Source: JBDIBA01 sp039812705
Lineage (GTDB): Bacteria > Actinomycetota > Acidimicrobiia > Acidimicrobiales > JBBSGY01
Length of the DNA stretch: 20,837 nucleotides
Direction of reading: 5' to 3'
NCBI GenBank assembly: GCA_039812705.1
Contig: JBDIBA010000034.1
Span: forward strand, 1 to 20,837
Position 1 is the stretch's first letter. Every line of letters starts with the position of its first letter. Made by a program: the position numbers and the translations under genes. This document shows, one piece after another, positions 1 to 6,067 of the stretch. The notes beneath the pieces were generated by a model. That model saw nothing but the letters and a program-made list of their open reading frames with translations. It did no database searches and was not told the DNA's origin.

Positions 1-50
1 CGAGGACAAAACAAGCGAGGACAAAACAAGCGACGACAAGACAAGCGAGG
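1..50 (+). repeat. 15-bp tandem repeat, three units, in frame with the mshD-like gene
   Basis: Three consecutive 15-bp units starting CGAGGACAAAACAAG (1-15, 16-30, 31-45) are followed by a partial fourth. Units 1 and 2 are identical; unit 3 differs at two bases. In the reading frame of the acetyltransferase the unit reads EDKTS, and the differences are Glu to Asp plus one silent change. In the other two forward frames both differences change the amino acid, which mildly favours this frame being translated. The array may continue beyond the left edge. Confidence 0.75.
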
Positions 51-865
51 ACGCGCACCTAACCCCGCTCGGCTGTGCGTTGGTCCACCGAAGCCCGTCG
101 CATCTACACCCTGTTCGCAATGTCGTAATGAATGTGGCTTGCAGCGCCGAAGATCTCATCGAATTGCTTGAGCGCAGCATCGGCGACATCGACGCCATGA
201 ACCTGCTGCCCGGCGCGGCCGAGGGCATTGAGACTTGGTTCCGCGGCCTGCTCGAAACCGTTGTGGCAAGACATGTTCAAGACCTCCGCTGGACTGCCAC
301 CCGATCAATTGCTCTCATGCAGTGGCCCAGCGCAAACCTCCGCCCGCTGGTGCCCATCCCAGAGGCCGTTGGCAATCAGCACGATTCGCTGGACCCTCAC
401 TTCAAGATCGCATCGTTAGATCCTGGCGACGAAGCCGAACTAGCACTTGTCAACAATGCTGCATTTGAGGATCACCTAGATCGAGCCAACTGGACTGCCC
501 AAACAGTCCACGACGAGCTCAGTTCAACCGAAACCCAACATCGCGACGTTCTCGTTGCACGCGTGAATCACCCAAGCGGGCAGATGTGCGGATATGCATG
601 GACTCGCATCTACGACAAGCAGGAAAACATCGGAGAAGTCTGGGCGCTGGGCGTGTCGCCGAGCTTCGGCGGAAAAGGCATCGGCAAGGCACTTCTGAGA
701 ACCGCAATGCATCACCTCATTCGCAGGCGCCACATGTCACGCCTCGTCCTCTACGTAGACACTGACAACGCCGCAGCGATCAAGCTGTATCGAGACCACG
801 ACTTTCAAGATTCAGGTCAACGCCTCAGTGCGTACCGCATCAAGAGCCAGAAACAGGCAGACTAG
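2..865 (+). CDS. mshD: Mycothiol synthase-like GNAT acetyltransferase (5' partial)
   Basis: The reading frame is open from base 2 to the TAG at 863-865, about 287 visible residues. The C-terminal half is a clear GNAT fold with an acetyl-CoA loop (GEVWALGVSPSFGGKGIGKALL, about 634-700), then LYVDTDNAAAIKLY. The block NNAAFEDH...WT followed by GEVW.LGV and LYV..DN.AA resembles the C-terminal domain of MshD, which acetylates Cys-GlcN-Ins in the last step of mycothiol synthesis. Upstream residues (WFRG, ALMQWPSANLRPL) fit the end of the degenerate N-terminal GNAT domain, so the real start is probably outside the window. Internal candidates are TTG 80 and ATG 128, neither with a convincing ribosome site. 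An in-frame EDKTS repeat (bases 2-46) is unusual for the family. Another GNAT enzyme remains possible. It is the first visible gene of a cluster; the next starts 4 nt after its stop. Confidence 0.72.
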   Translation, partial: EDKTSEDKTSDDKTSEDAHLTPLGCALVHRSPSHLHPVRNVVMNVACSAEDLIELLERSIGDIDAMNLLPGAAEGIETWFRGLLETVVARHVQDLRWTATRSIALMQWPSANLRPLVPIPEAVGNQHDSLDPHFKIASLDPGDEAELALVNNAAFEDHLDRANWTAQTVHDELSSTETQHRDVLVARVNHPSGQMCGYAWTRIYDKQENIGEVWALGVSPSFGGKGIGKALLRTAMHHLIRRRHMSRLVLYVDTDNAAAIKLYRDHDFQDSGQRLSAYRIKSQKQAD

Positions 866-869
866 GAAC

Positions 870-1232
870 ATGGAACAACGCAAGTTTTTCAATCAGATGC
901 AGCCGCAGACTCTTCAGGTTGGCGTGATGCTGCTTTACATCCACGCGGTGTTTGCCGTGCTCAACATCTTCTCTGGAAACGCGCTGTTCCTGCTTGTCGC
1001 CGCCGCCACGGTTGCTGGCGGCTTTGGCGCGTACGGCATAGCCAATGACCGCAAATGGGGCTATCAACTGGGCCTTGCATCGGCGGTCATCGCACTTGGT
1101 TTCGACATTGTCCTTGTCGTGCTTGGCGGCCTCAGTTTCAATTTGATTATTTCTTTGATGTTCGATGCCGCACTGGTAGCCGTGTTGCTATCCAGCCAGA
1201 CCAAGAGCTACGTCGCAACGTGGTTCAAGTGA
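870..1232 (+). CDS. Small four-TM membrane protein, unknown function
   Basis: 120 residues from ATG 870, preceded by TAGGAAC and starting 4 nt after the previous stop. An upstream in-frame start (828) would overlap the mshD-like gene and adds only a basic tail, so I prefer 870. After a short polar N-terminus (MEQRKFFNQMQPQ) there are four hydrophobic segments, roughly residues 14-33, 34-54, 62-82 and 84-104, ending in a short polar tail. I recognise no catalytic motif or named family. The spacing implies co-transcription with the acetyltransferase, zinc-ribbon and menG genes, but this does not assign a function. Confidence 0.8.
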   Translation: MEQRKFFNQMQPQTLQVGVMLLYIHAVFAVLNIFSGNALFLLVAAATVAGGFGAYGIANDRKWGYQLGLASAVIALGFDIVLVVLGGLSFNLIISLMFDAALVAVLLSSQTKSYVATWFK

Positions 1233-1267
1233 ACCCAACTCCACAAACCGCCCAAAGCAACTGAATC

Positions 1268-1468
1268 ATGGACGCACTAATACGCGACGCGTTGGAGCTG
1301 GCGATCGTGTTTTCGATTGGTGCGACCCTCGTTGCCGTTGTCCTGCGCATCAAGAACGGCCAGGTGCGTCGCGTGCAATGCAGCAGCTGCAAGCGTCCAA
1401 CCTCACGGCTTTATGAAATGTGCCCAAGATGCAACGGCCCACTTGAAAGCGTCGGAACCCACAAGTGA
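1268..1468 (+). CDS. Membrane-anchored zinc-ribbon small protein
   Basis: 66 residues. One N-terminal transmembrane helix (about residues 8-27, LELAIVFSIGATLVAVVL) is followed by a basic stretch and a four-cysteine zinc ribbon, CSSC (38-41) and CPRC (52-55). The two CxxC knuckles are 10 residues apart, typical of a small rubredoxin-like or zinc-ribbon knuckle. Its TGA stop overlaps the GTG start of menG in the sequence GTGA (1465-1468), so the two are probably translationally coupled. The metal-binding head most likely faces the cytoplasm, judged from the basic residues just after the helix; this is inference. No enzyme function is evident. Confidence 0.8.
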   Translation: MDALIRDALELAIVFSIGATLVAVVLRIKNGQVRRVQCSSCKRPTSRLYEMCPRCNGPLESVGTHK

Positions 1469-2196
1469 AAGATCCCGGGCCCCAAGAAGCCAAGCTGACG
1501 GCACTGCCAACAGGTAACAACAAGACAGCGGTTGTCGCGAAAATGTTCGACTCCATTGCCGGACGCTATGAAGCCATTAACCGCATCGTGACCTTTGGCA
1601 TCGACAAGCGCTGGCGCTTGCAGACTGTCAGGCATATGAGCCTCAAGCCACAAGCCACGGTCGTCGACCTCGCAGCCGGCACCGGAGACTTTTGCCGGAT
1701 GCTTCAACAAGCAAACGTTGCACCAATCGCCATCGACCTCTCCGCTGGAATGCTCAAAGTCGCAGTCAACAAGCAGACTCCGGAAAACAGCTATCCGGTT
1801 TTGCAAGCAGACGCTGCACACCTGCCGATTGCCGACAAGTCCATCGACGGAATTACGTGCGGTTTTGGCATCCGCAACTTTTCCGATCTTGAAAGTTGCT
1901 TCGCAGAAATGGCGCGCGTTTGCAGACCCGGTGCCCGCATTGGCCTGCTTGAAGCGTGTGAACCACGAGGCACGCTTTTCAAGACGCTTCACAAGGTGTG
2001 GATGCATTGGACGGTGCCCAAAATCGGCGCGATTTTGTCGAGCGCCTTCGCCTACGACTATCTCCCAAAGTCTCTCGCCTATCTGCCACCCGGCGACGAA
2101 CTCATCGCAATGCTTGAGCGGGCGGGTTTTGTCGACGTGGAGATTCGCCTGTTGACTTTCCAGGCCGCACAATTGCTGACAGCCACCAAGAAGTAG
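1465..2196 (+). CDS. menG: Demethylmenaquinone methyltransferase (MenG/UbiE family)
   Basis: 243 residues, the usual length for UbiE/MenG. This enzyme transfers a methyl group from S-adenosylmethionine to demethylmenaquinone, the last step of menaquinone synthesis at the inner face of the membrane. Family marks are MFDSIAGRYEAINRI (27-41), the SAM-binding motif I DLAAGTGD (68-75), an acidic residue at the end of strand 2 (D91), CGFGIRNFSDL (132-142), RVCRPGARIGLLE (151-163) and Y.YLP.S...LPPGDEL..ML..AGF (198-222). The GTG start overlaps the stop of the zinc-ribbon gene by 4 bp. The C-terminus (LLTFQAAQLLTATKK) is a little shorter and less conserved than in many homologues. An antisense open frame over this gene is a shadow. 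Confidence 0.95.
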   Translation: MKDPGPQEAKLTALPTGNNKTAVVAKMFDSIAGRYEAINRIVTFGIDKRWRLQTVRHMSLKPQATVVDLAAGTGDFCRMLQQANVAPIAIDLSAGMLKVAVNKQTPENSYPVLQADAAHLPIADKSIDGITCGFGIRNFSDLESCFAEMARVCRPGARIGLLEACEPRGTLFKTLHKVWMHWTVPKIGAILSSAFAYDYLPKSLAYLPPGDELIAMLERAGFVDVEIRLLTFQAAQLLTATKK

Positions 2197-2211
2197 GCAA
2201 GGATCTGGGTC

Positions 2212-2949
2212 ATGGGTCCCCAGCCTCACAGCAGCGCCGAAATTGAACTTTTCACGGCAGAAGAACTCTGCTCCGACGCCGGGCGCAGTGCAGTTGCCGT
2301 GGCCGCAGCCAGTCTTGTGCATCCTCGCATGACCATTGGCCTGGGCTCGGGCCGCGCAGTTTTTCTTCTGGCCATCCTGATTGGGGACAAACTCGGCCCT
2401 CATCACGGCGTGCGAGCATGTGTTGCGTCTCCTGACACCGCCGAGTACTGCAGGAAGGCAAACATTGAAGTGGTCGAGATCGACTCTTCAACCCGCCTCG
2501 ACGTGGCTTTTGACGGTGCCGATGAAGTCGACCCCAACCTCAACCTCATCAAAGGGAAGGGCGCGGCTCTCGTCAGGGAAAAGCTCCTGATAGCCACGGC
2601 CGACCGCTGCGTCATCATGGCCCAGGCCGACAAGGCTGTTTCCAAGCTTGGCGAGCGCGAACTACTACCCGTCGAGGTCATCCCCTACGCTTGGCAACAA
2701 ACCCGCAACCGGGTTGCCGATGTGCTGGACGAACCGGCACTGCGGGCAACAAAGGACGGCGACATTGTCGTCACGTCAAACGGCAATTACCTGCTCGACG
2801 GCCGTTTGCGCTCATCGAATCTTGCCGAAACTGCCGACCGCCTTGACCGGACACTTGGCGTAGTTGATCACGGTCTTTTCCTGCACCAGGCCTCAGAAGT
2901 CATCTTCGGCCATCCAGATGGCACTACTTCCATCGCTGTTCGCGGCTAG
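2212..2949 (+). CDS. rpiA: Ribose-5-phosphate isomerase A
   Basis: 245 residues. RpiA interconverts ribose-5-phosphate and ribulose-5-phosphate in the non-oxidative pentose phosphate pathway. Visible marks are the phosphate loop GLGSGRAV (43-50; the family more often has G.GTGSTA), DGADEVDP (101-108), KGKGAALVREKLL (114-126) containing the expected catalytic Glu (E123), KLGER..LPVEVIPYAW, and SNGNYLLD. ATG 2212 has AAGGA eight bases upstream and lies 15 nt after the menG stop, so it is probably read from the same transcript. The Ser-Gly-Arg variant of the phosphate loop suggests a divergent RpiA lineage, but all catalytic motifs are present. Confidence 0.93.
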   Translation: MGPQPHSSAEIELFTAEELCSDAGRSAVAVAAASLVHPRMTIGLGSGRAVFLLAILIGDKLGPHHGVRACVASPDTAEYCRKANIEVVEIDSSTRLDVAFDGADEVDPNLNLIKGKGAALVREKLLIATADRCVIMAQADKAVSKLGERELLPVEVIPYAWQQTRNRVADVLDEPALRATKDGDIVVTSNGNYLLDGRLRSSNLAETADRLDRTLGVVDHGLFLHQASEVIFGHPDGTTSIAVRG

Positions 2950-2968
2950 CGTTTCCAGAGCCGTACTT

Positions 2969-2983
2969 GCCCAAAGCGTGGGC
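2969..2983. other. Small inverted repeat between rpiA and tatA
   Basis: GCCCA and TGGGC are separated by five bases, in the 61-nt gap between rpiA and tatA. No T-run follows, so it is at best a weak or processing hairpin rather than an intrinsic terminator. Confidence 0.35.
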
Positions 2984-3010
2984 TAAGTCAATTACGAGGA
3001 GTTTTGCCAG

Positions 3011-3286
3011 ATGACAGGTGGAGAATTGCTGATCGTTCTCATAATCGCAGTTGTCGTGCTCGTTGGTGGAACTCAGATCCCCAAGATTGCTCGCTCCGTC
3101 GGCTCTGCGAAATCGGAGTTCCAGAAGGGCCTGAAGGAGGGCGACGCTAGTTTGCGCGAGGAAGAAGATGAACGGGAACGTCGTCGTGGTCGCGGCTTTG
3201 ACGGACTCGACTCCCCTGACCGCGCTCCGCGAAACGATCGACCAGGAACAGGGCAATCAGGGAACTCCCCACGCCGAGACAGCTAG
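3011..3286 (+). CDS. tatA: Twin-arginine translocase subunit TatA
   Basis: 91 residues. TatA oligomerises to let folded proteins with RR signal peptides cross the membrane. The protein has the family plan: an N-terminal transmembrane helix (about 4-19), a hinge (LVGG, where many homologues have FG), an amphipathic helix QIPKIARSVGSAKSEFQKGLKEG (22-44) and a long charged tail. GAGGAG at 2996-3001 is 9 nt before ATG 3011, a strong ribosome site. The last 46 codons overlap, antisense, the 3' end of the minus-strand membrane gene. TatB is less likely because of the short, regular TatA-like amphipathic helix. No tatC is in the window. Confidence 0.92.
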   Translation: MTGGELLIVLIIAVVVLVGGTQIPKIARSVGSAKSEFQKGLKEGDASLREEEDERERRRGRGFDGLDSPDRAPRNDRPGTGQSGNSPRRDS

Positions 3287-4310
3287 CCACACTTAGGCGC
3301 GCCAACCAATGCGGGCCCGCAACTGGCAGCTGAGAATGAGTCAGGTCGCCCAGCCAAGTGGTCGCGCACACAACAACAACGACGGCACCTCCAAAGGCAG
3401 CGGGCCACAGCTGAAGCTTTTTGCCGTCCTCCTCGCGTCCGCTTCTTCGCAGGACGCGAATCGCCGACCAAATCGTCCACACCAGTGCGGCCCACGCCAA
3501 AGCGTGGGGCAACATTGCAAATACGGTTTGACCCGCAACTGACGCTGCCGAACCTTGAAACGTCATAGCCGCGGTCACGATGCGCACAACATCAAAGATC
3601 ACCAGCGCGACACAAAGACCGACAACAGCACGCGCGACCAACAACAGACGGCGGTGCTTCGCGAAACCCAGAACTGCGCCGAAGGCAACTATCGCTCCAA
3701 CAAGAACCCACCAAGGCGCAGACGTCGAAGTCGGAACCCAGCGCAACGAGCCCACAGCCGAAATCTGACGGTCCCCTTGAGCAAACAACACTTCCCACCG
3801 GTCATAAATGACGTGCTCGACGCCGGGGTTACGACGCACAATCGGAGGCGGCGTCTCGCTCATCCAGTGAACTCGGTGATCGTGCCAACTGAAAGAGTTT
3901 CCGTTGGCAACCTTTTGCCACTCGGCAGGTGAACCGGCCGACACCGTCGGTGGAACGGTCACCCGTCCATACACGTCACGGTTCAAGTAGGCAGCGGGCG
4001 AGTTCTTATTCTCGAAAACCCCATTGTTGGAAATTCGCAAATAGGGCTCTTTGTCGTAGCCAAGAACAAGCACTTCTTCATGGCTGTTATTGACAAGGGT
4101 GAGCTTGTCGCCAAGGTCCGTTACGCGAAGCGTTGCGTTGTTGAATTGCGGAACGACCTCACGCATCTTGTTCTCAAAGTTCGTGGCGCGAACGTCTGAA
4201 CTTGCGTGCGCGCTGACCGACGATGACGCACCCAGCAGTGCAATCAATGAGAGCAGGCAGCAGGCAACCAACCTCACACCAAAGTGCAAACACGCGCCGC
4301 GATACTTCAT
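3147..4310 (-). CDS. Secreted-domain membrane protein with WHDHRVHWM motif, partner of YcnI-like protein
   Basis: 387 residues. A signal peptide (about 1-35, ending SVSAHA) is followed by an extracytoplasmic domain (about 36-195) and five predicted transmembrane segments (about 200-217, 222-246, 262-288, 303-324, 336-360). The outer domain carries GYDKEPYLRI (84-93), SPAAYLNRD (104-112) and WHDHRVHWM (142-150). I recall these motifs from an uncharacterised actinobacterial family; the clustered His residues suggest metal binding, perhaps copper, but this is inference. Its ATG overlaps the stop of the YcnI-like gene (TAATG, 4312-4308), so the two are coupled. The 3' end overlaps tatA by 140 bp; the last helix is read from the strand opposite tatA's tail, so the true C-terminus deserves checking. 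Confidence 0.82.
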   Translation of the reverse strand: MKYRGACLHFGVRLVACCLLSLIALLGASSSVSAHASSDVRATNFENKMREVVPQFNNATLRVTDLGDKLTLVNNSHEEVLVLGYDKEPYLRISNNGVFENKNSPAAYLNRDVYGRVTVPPTVSAGSPAEWQKVANGNSFSWHDHRVHWMSETPPPIVRRNPGVEHVIYDRWEVLFAQGDRQISAVGSLRWVPTSTSAPWWVLVGAIVAFGAVLGFAKHRRLLLVARAVVGLCVALVIFDVVRIVTAAMTFQGSAASVAGQTVFAMLPHALAWAALVWTIWSAIRVLRRSGREEDGKKLQLWPAAFGGAVVVVVCATTWLGDLTHSQLPVAGPHWLARLSVASCLGVGSSLIALFLVDRFAERGQGSRVRQSRDHDDVPVHLLPRAN

Positions 4311-4948
4311 TAGTCCTTCAGAGTCTTGCGTGCAGTGCGCTTCCCGCGCATGTACACACCGACTAGAACAATGATTCCAAACGCGATCAAGAATGTGCCG
4401 ATGCCGCTCTTTTTCTGAGTAGTTGCGTCGTTCTTCTCATTAACGTTCTCGTCGCTCTTGTCGTCAACAGCCGTCGTCGAAGAAGTTGCAGTCGTAGGCG
4501 GCGCCGTGCCACCAACAACTTGAACGCTGGCTTGCGTCTTGGTGACAGTGCCGTCACTGCTCGCACGGGTAATGCTCATTTCAACAGGGGCATCCGTATT
4601 CGGTGCCGTCACATATGCAACGAAGCCCATTGCCTTTCCTGCATCAATCACACCGCGTGACCATTCAATTGAATGAACGGTTCCGTCATCATTCTTCTCG
4701 ACGGTTGACGACCAACCACCCGGGTCTTGAGCGTTGGCCTCACTGAACGGATTTGCATCGAAAGTCACGACAACTCGAGTCACGTCTTTTCCGCCTTCGG
4801 CATTCACGGCAACGGTTATGTCGGCACCCGCGCCCGCTTGAAGACTTGTTGGACTAACCGAAACTTGCGCGCTTGCATGCGCACTCGGCAACCCCAACAT
4901 CGCAATCAAAGCGAGAACCATGAAGATGACAGCTCGCGAAACACGCAC
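4310..4948 (-). CDS. YcnI-like (DUF1775-like) secreted, membrane-anchored protein
   Basis: About 212 residues from GTG 4948: signal peptide VRVSRAVIFMVLALIAMLGL..AHA, a beta-rich domain beginning AQVSVSPTSLQAG and including PGGWSSTVEK and SIEWSRGVIDAGK, a Thr/Asp/Lys-rich linker, then a C-terminal helix (GIGTFLIAFGIIVLVGVYM) and basic tail. The layout matches YcnI/DUF1775 proteins, which bind Cu(II) through an N-terminal His in AHVTVSP. Here the aligned residue is Gln (AQVSVSP), though a His lies four residues earlier. The frame extends to 5041, but that would run into the divergent phosphatase. GTG 4948 is preceded by TAAGTT seven bases upstream, consistent with a leaderless transcript. It is coupled to the downstream WHDHRVHWM gene. 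Confidence 0.78.
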   Translation of the reverse strand: MRVSRAVIFMVLALIAMLGLPSAHASAQVSVSPTSLQAGAGADITVAVNAEGGKDVTRVVVTFDANPFSEANAQDPGGWSSTVEKNDDGTVHSIEWSRGVIDAGKAMGFVAYVTAPNTDAPVEMSITRASSDGTVTKTQASVQVVGGTAPPTTATSSTTAVDDKSDENVNEKNDATTQKKSGIGTFLIAFGIIVLVGVYMRGKRTARKTLKD

Positions 4949-4955
4949 AATGGTG

Positions 4956-4961
4956 AACTTA
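4956..4961 (-). promoter_or_regulatory. Putative -10 element of leaderless YcnI-like gene
   Basis: Reading the minus strand, TAAGTT is followed by seven bases (CACCATT) and then GTG 4948. The TAnnnT hexamer at this distance from a start codon is the usual arrangement for leaderless actinobacterial transcripts. No ribosome-binding sequence is present. I see no convincing -35. Confidence 0.5.
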
Positions 4962-5016
4962 GATCCCACCCGCGCCCGATGAGAGCAAATTCCGGACGCG
5001 AGCAAGATTGCCGAGC

Positions 5017-5022
5017 TAGAAC
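5017..5022 (+). promoter_or_regulatory. Putative -10 element of the phosphatase gene
   Basis: TAGAAC lies seven bases (GGGCCCC) before ATG 5030, with no Shine-Dalgarno sequence between. It could be the -10 box of a leaderless transcript that diverges from the YcnI-like gene. Confidence 0.35.
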
Positions 5023-5029
5023 GGGCCCC

Positions 5030-5602
5030 ATGGTTGACCAACTAGTCATCGTCAGGCACGGAGAAACCGAGTGGAGCAGGTCTGGACAACACACAAGTGT
5101 CACCGACCTCCCCCTTCTTGATGTCGGCGTCGACGACGCCAAGGTCGCCGGAAGGCTGCTGGAACAGTGGTCCTTTTCGCGTGTGTTCTCCAGCCCGCGC
5201 CAACGCGCCCGCATCACAGCAGAACTAGCCCTTGGCACAGACGCCAATATTGAAATTCGCGAAGACCTAGCCGAGTGGCACTACGGCGAATACGAGGGCA
5301 TCACCTCAAAGAAGATCCACGAAACCAGCCCCGACTGGTGGTTGTGGACCGATGGCGCGCCCGGGGGTGAATCACCCGACGAGGTAACCGCCCGCTGCGA
5401 CGCCTTCATCAAGTCGCTCGACGAAATCGAAGGAACGGTTGCCGCATTTGCTCACAGCCACATTCTGCGCTGCGTCGCGGCACGCTGGATCGGAGCCGAC
5501 GTGTCGCTCGGCGCAAGCTTTTTGTTGGGCACAGCGTCGGTGAGTTGCCTGAGCTTTGACCGAGGCCGCCGCGTTATTTCGCTTTGGAACCAGCGCCGTT
5601 AG
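5030..5602 (+). CDS. Histidine phosphatase, SHB17-like sugar bisphosphatase signature
   Basis: 190 residues. The phosphohistidine motif RHGETEW (9-15) is followed by SRSGQHTSVTDLPLLDVG, then SSPRQRARIT, the acidic EWHYGEYEG, W.WTDGAPGGES, and the second catalytic His in FAHSHILRCVAARWIG. This order closely follows yeast SHB17 (WSKSGQYTGLTDLPL, SPR.RAR.T, REW.YGDYEG, FAHGHALR), a sedoheptulose-1,7-bisphosphatase, more than phosphoglycerate mutases or SixA. Substrate assignment is therefore suggestive, not proven. Open frame exists upstream to 4727, but it overlaps the minus-strand gene and lacks family similarity, so ATG 5030 is the start. The stop overlaps the end of the convergent STAS gene by 4 bp. 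Confidence 0.87.
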   Translation: MVDQLVIVRHGETEWSRSGQHTSVTDLPLLDVGVDDAKVAGRLLEQWSFSRVFSSPRQRARITAELALGTDANIEIREDLAEWHYGEYEGITSKKIHETSPDWWLWTDGAPGGESPDEVTARCDAFIKSLDEIEGTVAAFAHSHILRCVAARWIGADVSLGASFLLGTASVSCLSFDRGRRVISLWNQRR

Positions 5603-5967
5603 GCCGCCAGCACAACAAAGGCGCCCGGTTGCGCGTTTTGCTCCAACAAGCGAGCAATGGGCTCTCTGGCGCGCACCAACACCCGGTGCCCAAGGTGATG
5701 CGCGTATTCAACGGCAGCCAACAGAGCGGCGATCGCGCCACTGTCAACCTCCCTCGCATCGCGCATGTCAACAAAAATGTCGTCAGACACCCAATGATCG
5801 GCAATTGCCTCGATAGCTCGGCTCATTTCAAGCCCACGGGCTTGAAGGATCTTGCCTCCAATAGCGATCGAACGCTCCGGCAGCGGGCAATACTCGCCCG
5901 TCAAATTGCCGACATGCGCCTCGACCGTTTCCGCCCGCTCGGTCAAGCCAGTATTCGTTTCAACCAC
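5599..5967 (-). CDS. STAS-domain protein (anti-anti-sigma factor-like)
   Basis: 122 residues. The C-terminal two thirds read as a STAS domain: SDDIFVDMRDAREVDSGAIAALLAAVEYAHHLGHRVLVRAREPIARLLE, with strand-helix-strand-helix order and the conserved DSG (75-77) where anti-anti-sigma factors carry the phosphorylated Ser. Such proteins usually release a sigma factor by binding an anti-sigma kinase when unphosphorylated. No kinase, sigma factor or phosphatase is nearby, so it may act in trans or be a degenerate STAS protein. GTG 5967 has GGGGG seven bases upstream and a good promoter about 35 bp further out, supporting this start. The 3' end overlaps the convergent phosphatase by 4 bp. Confidence 0.75.
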   Translation of the reverse strand: MVETNTGLTERAETVEAHVGNLTGEYCPLPERSIAIGGKILQARGLEMSRAIEAIADHWVSDDIFVDMRDAREVDSGAIAALLAAVEYAHHLGHRVLVRAREPIARLLEQNAQPGAFVVLAA

Positions 5968-6002
5968 GCCGCTACCCCCGGAACAACGTCAATTGCTTGC
6001 GC

Positions 6003-6032
6003 ATTTTACGAAATCAACCGGGGGTGTCTCAA
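6003..6032 (-). promoter_or_regulatory. Sigma70-type promoter of the STAS gene
   Basis: On the minus strand TTGAGA (6032-6027) and TAAAAT (6008-6003) are 18 bp apart, close to consensus. Transcription would begin near 5996, giving a leader of about 29 nt that contains a GGGGG ribosome site before GTG 5967. Confidence 0.65.
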
Positions 6033-6067
6033 GGGCTATTTCATGACAAGTACGTGTCGGCCTGGCA

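Noticed and set aside
1..50. CRISPR array
   Set aside because: The units are 15 bp and directly adjacent with no spacers; no cas genes are present.
1411..2406. Long (331-codon) open frame on the minus strand opposite menG and rpiA
   Set aside because: The plus strand encodes clear MenG and RpiA motifs; the antisense product is Cys/His-rich, without domains, and typical of shadow frames in GC-rich DNA.
4949..5041. Longer N-terminus for the YcnI-like protein (start 5041)
   Set aside because: It would overlap the divergent phosphatase start and bury the signal peptide behind about 31 extra residues.
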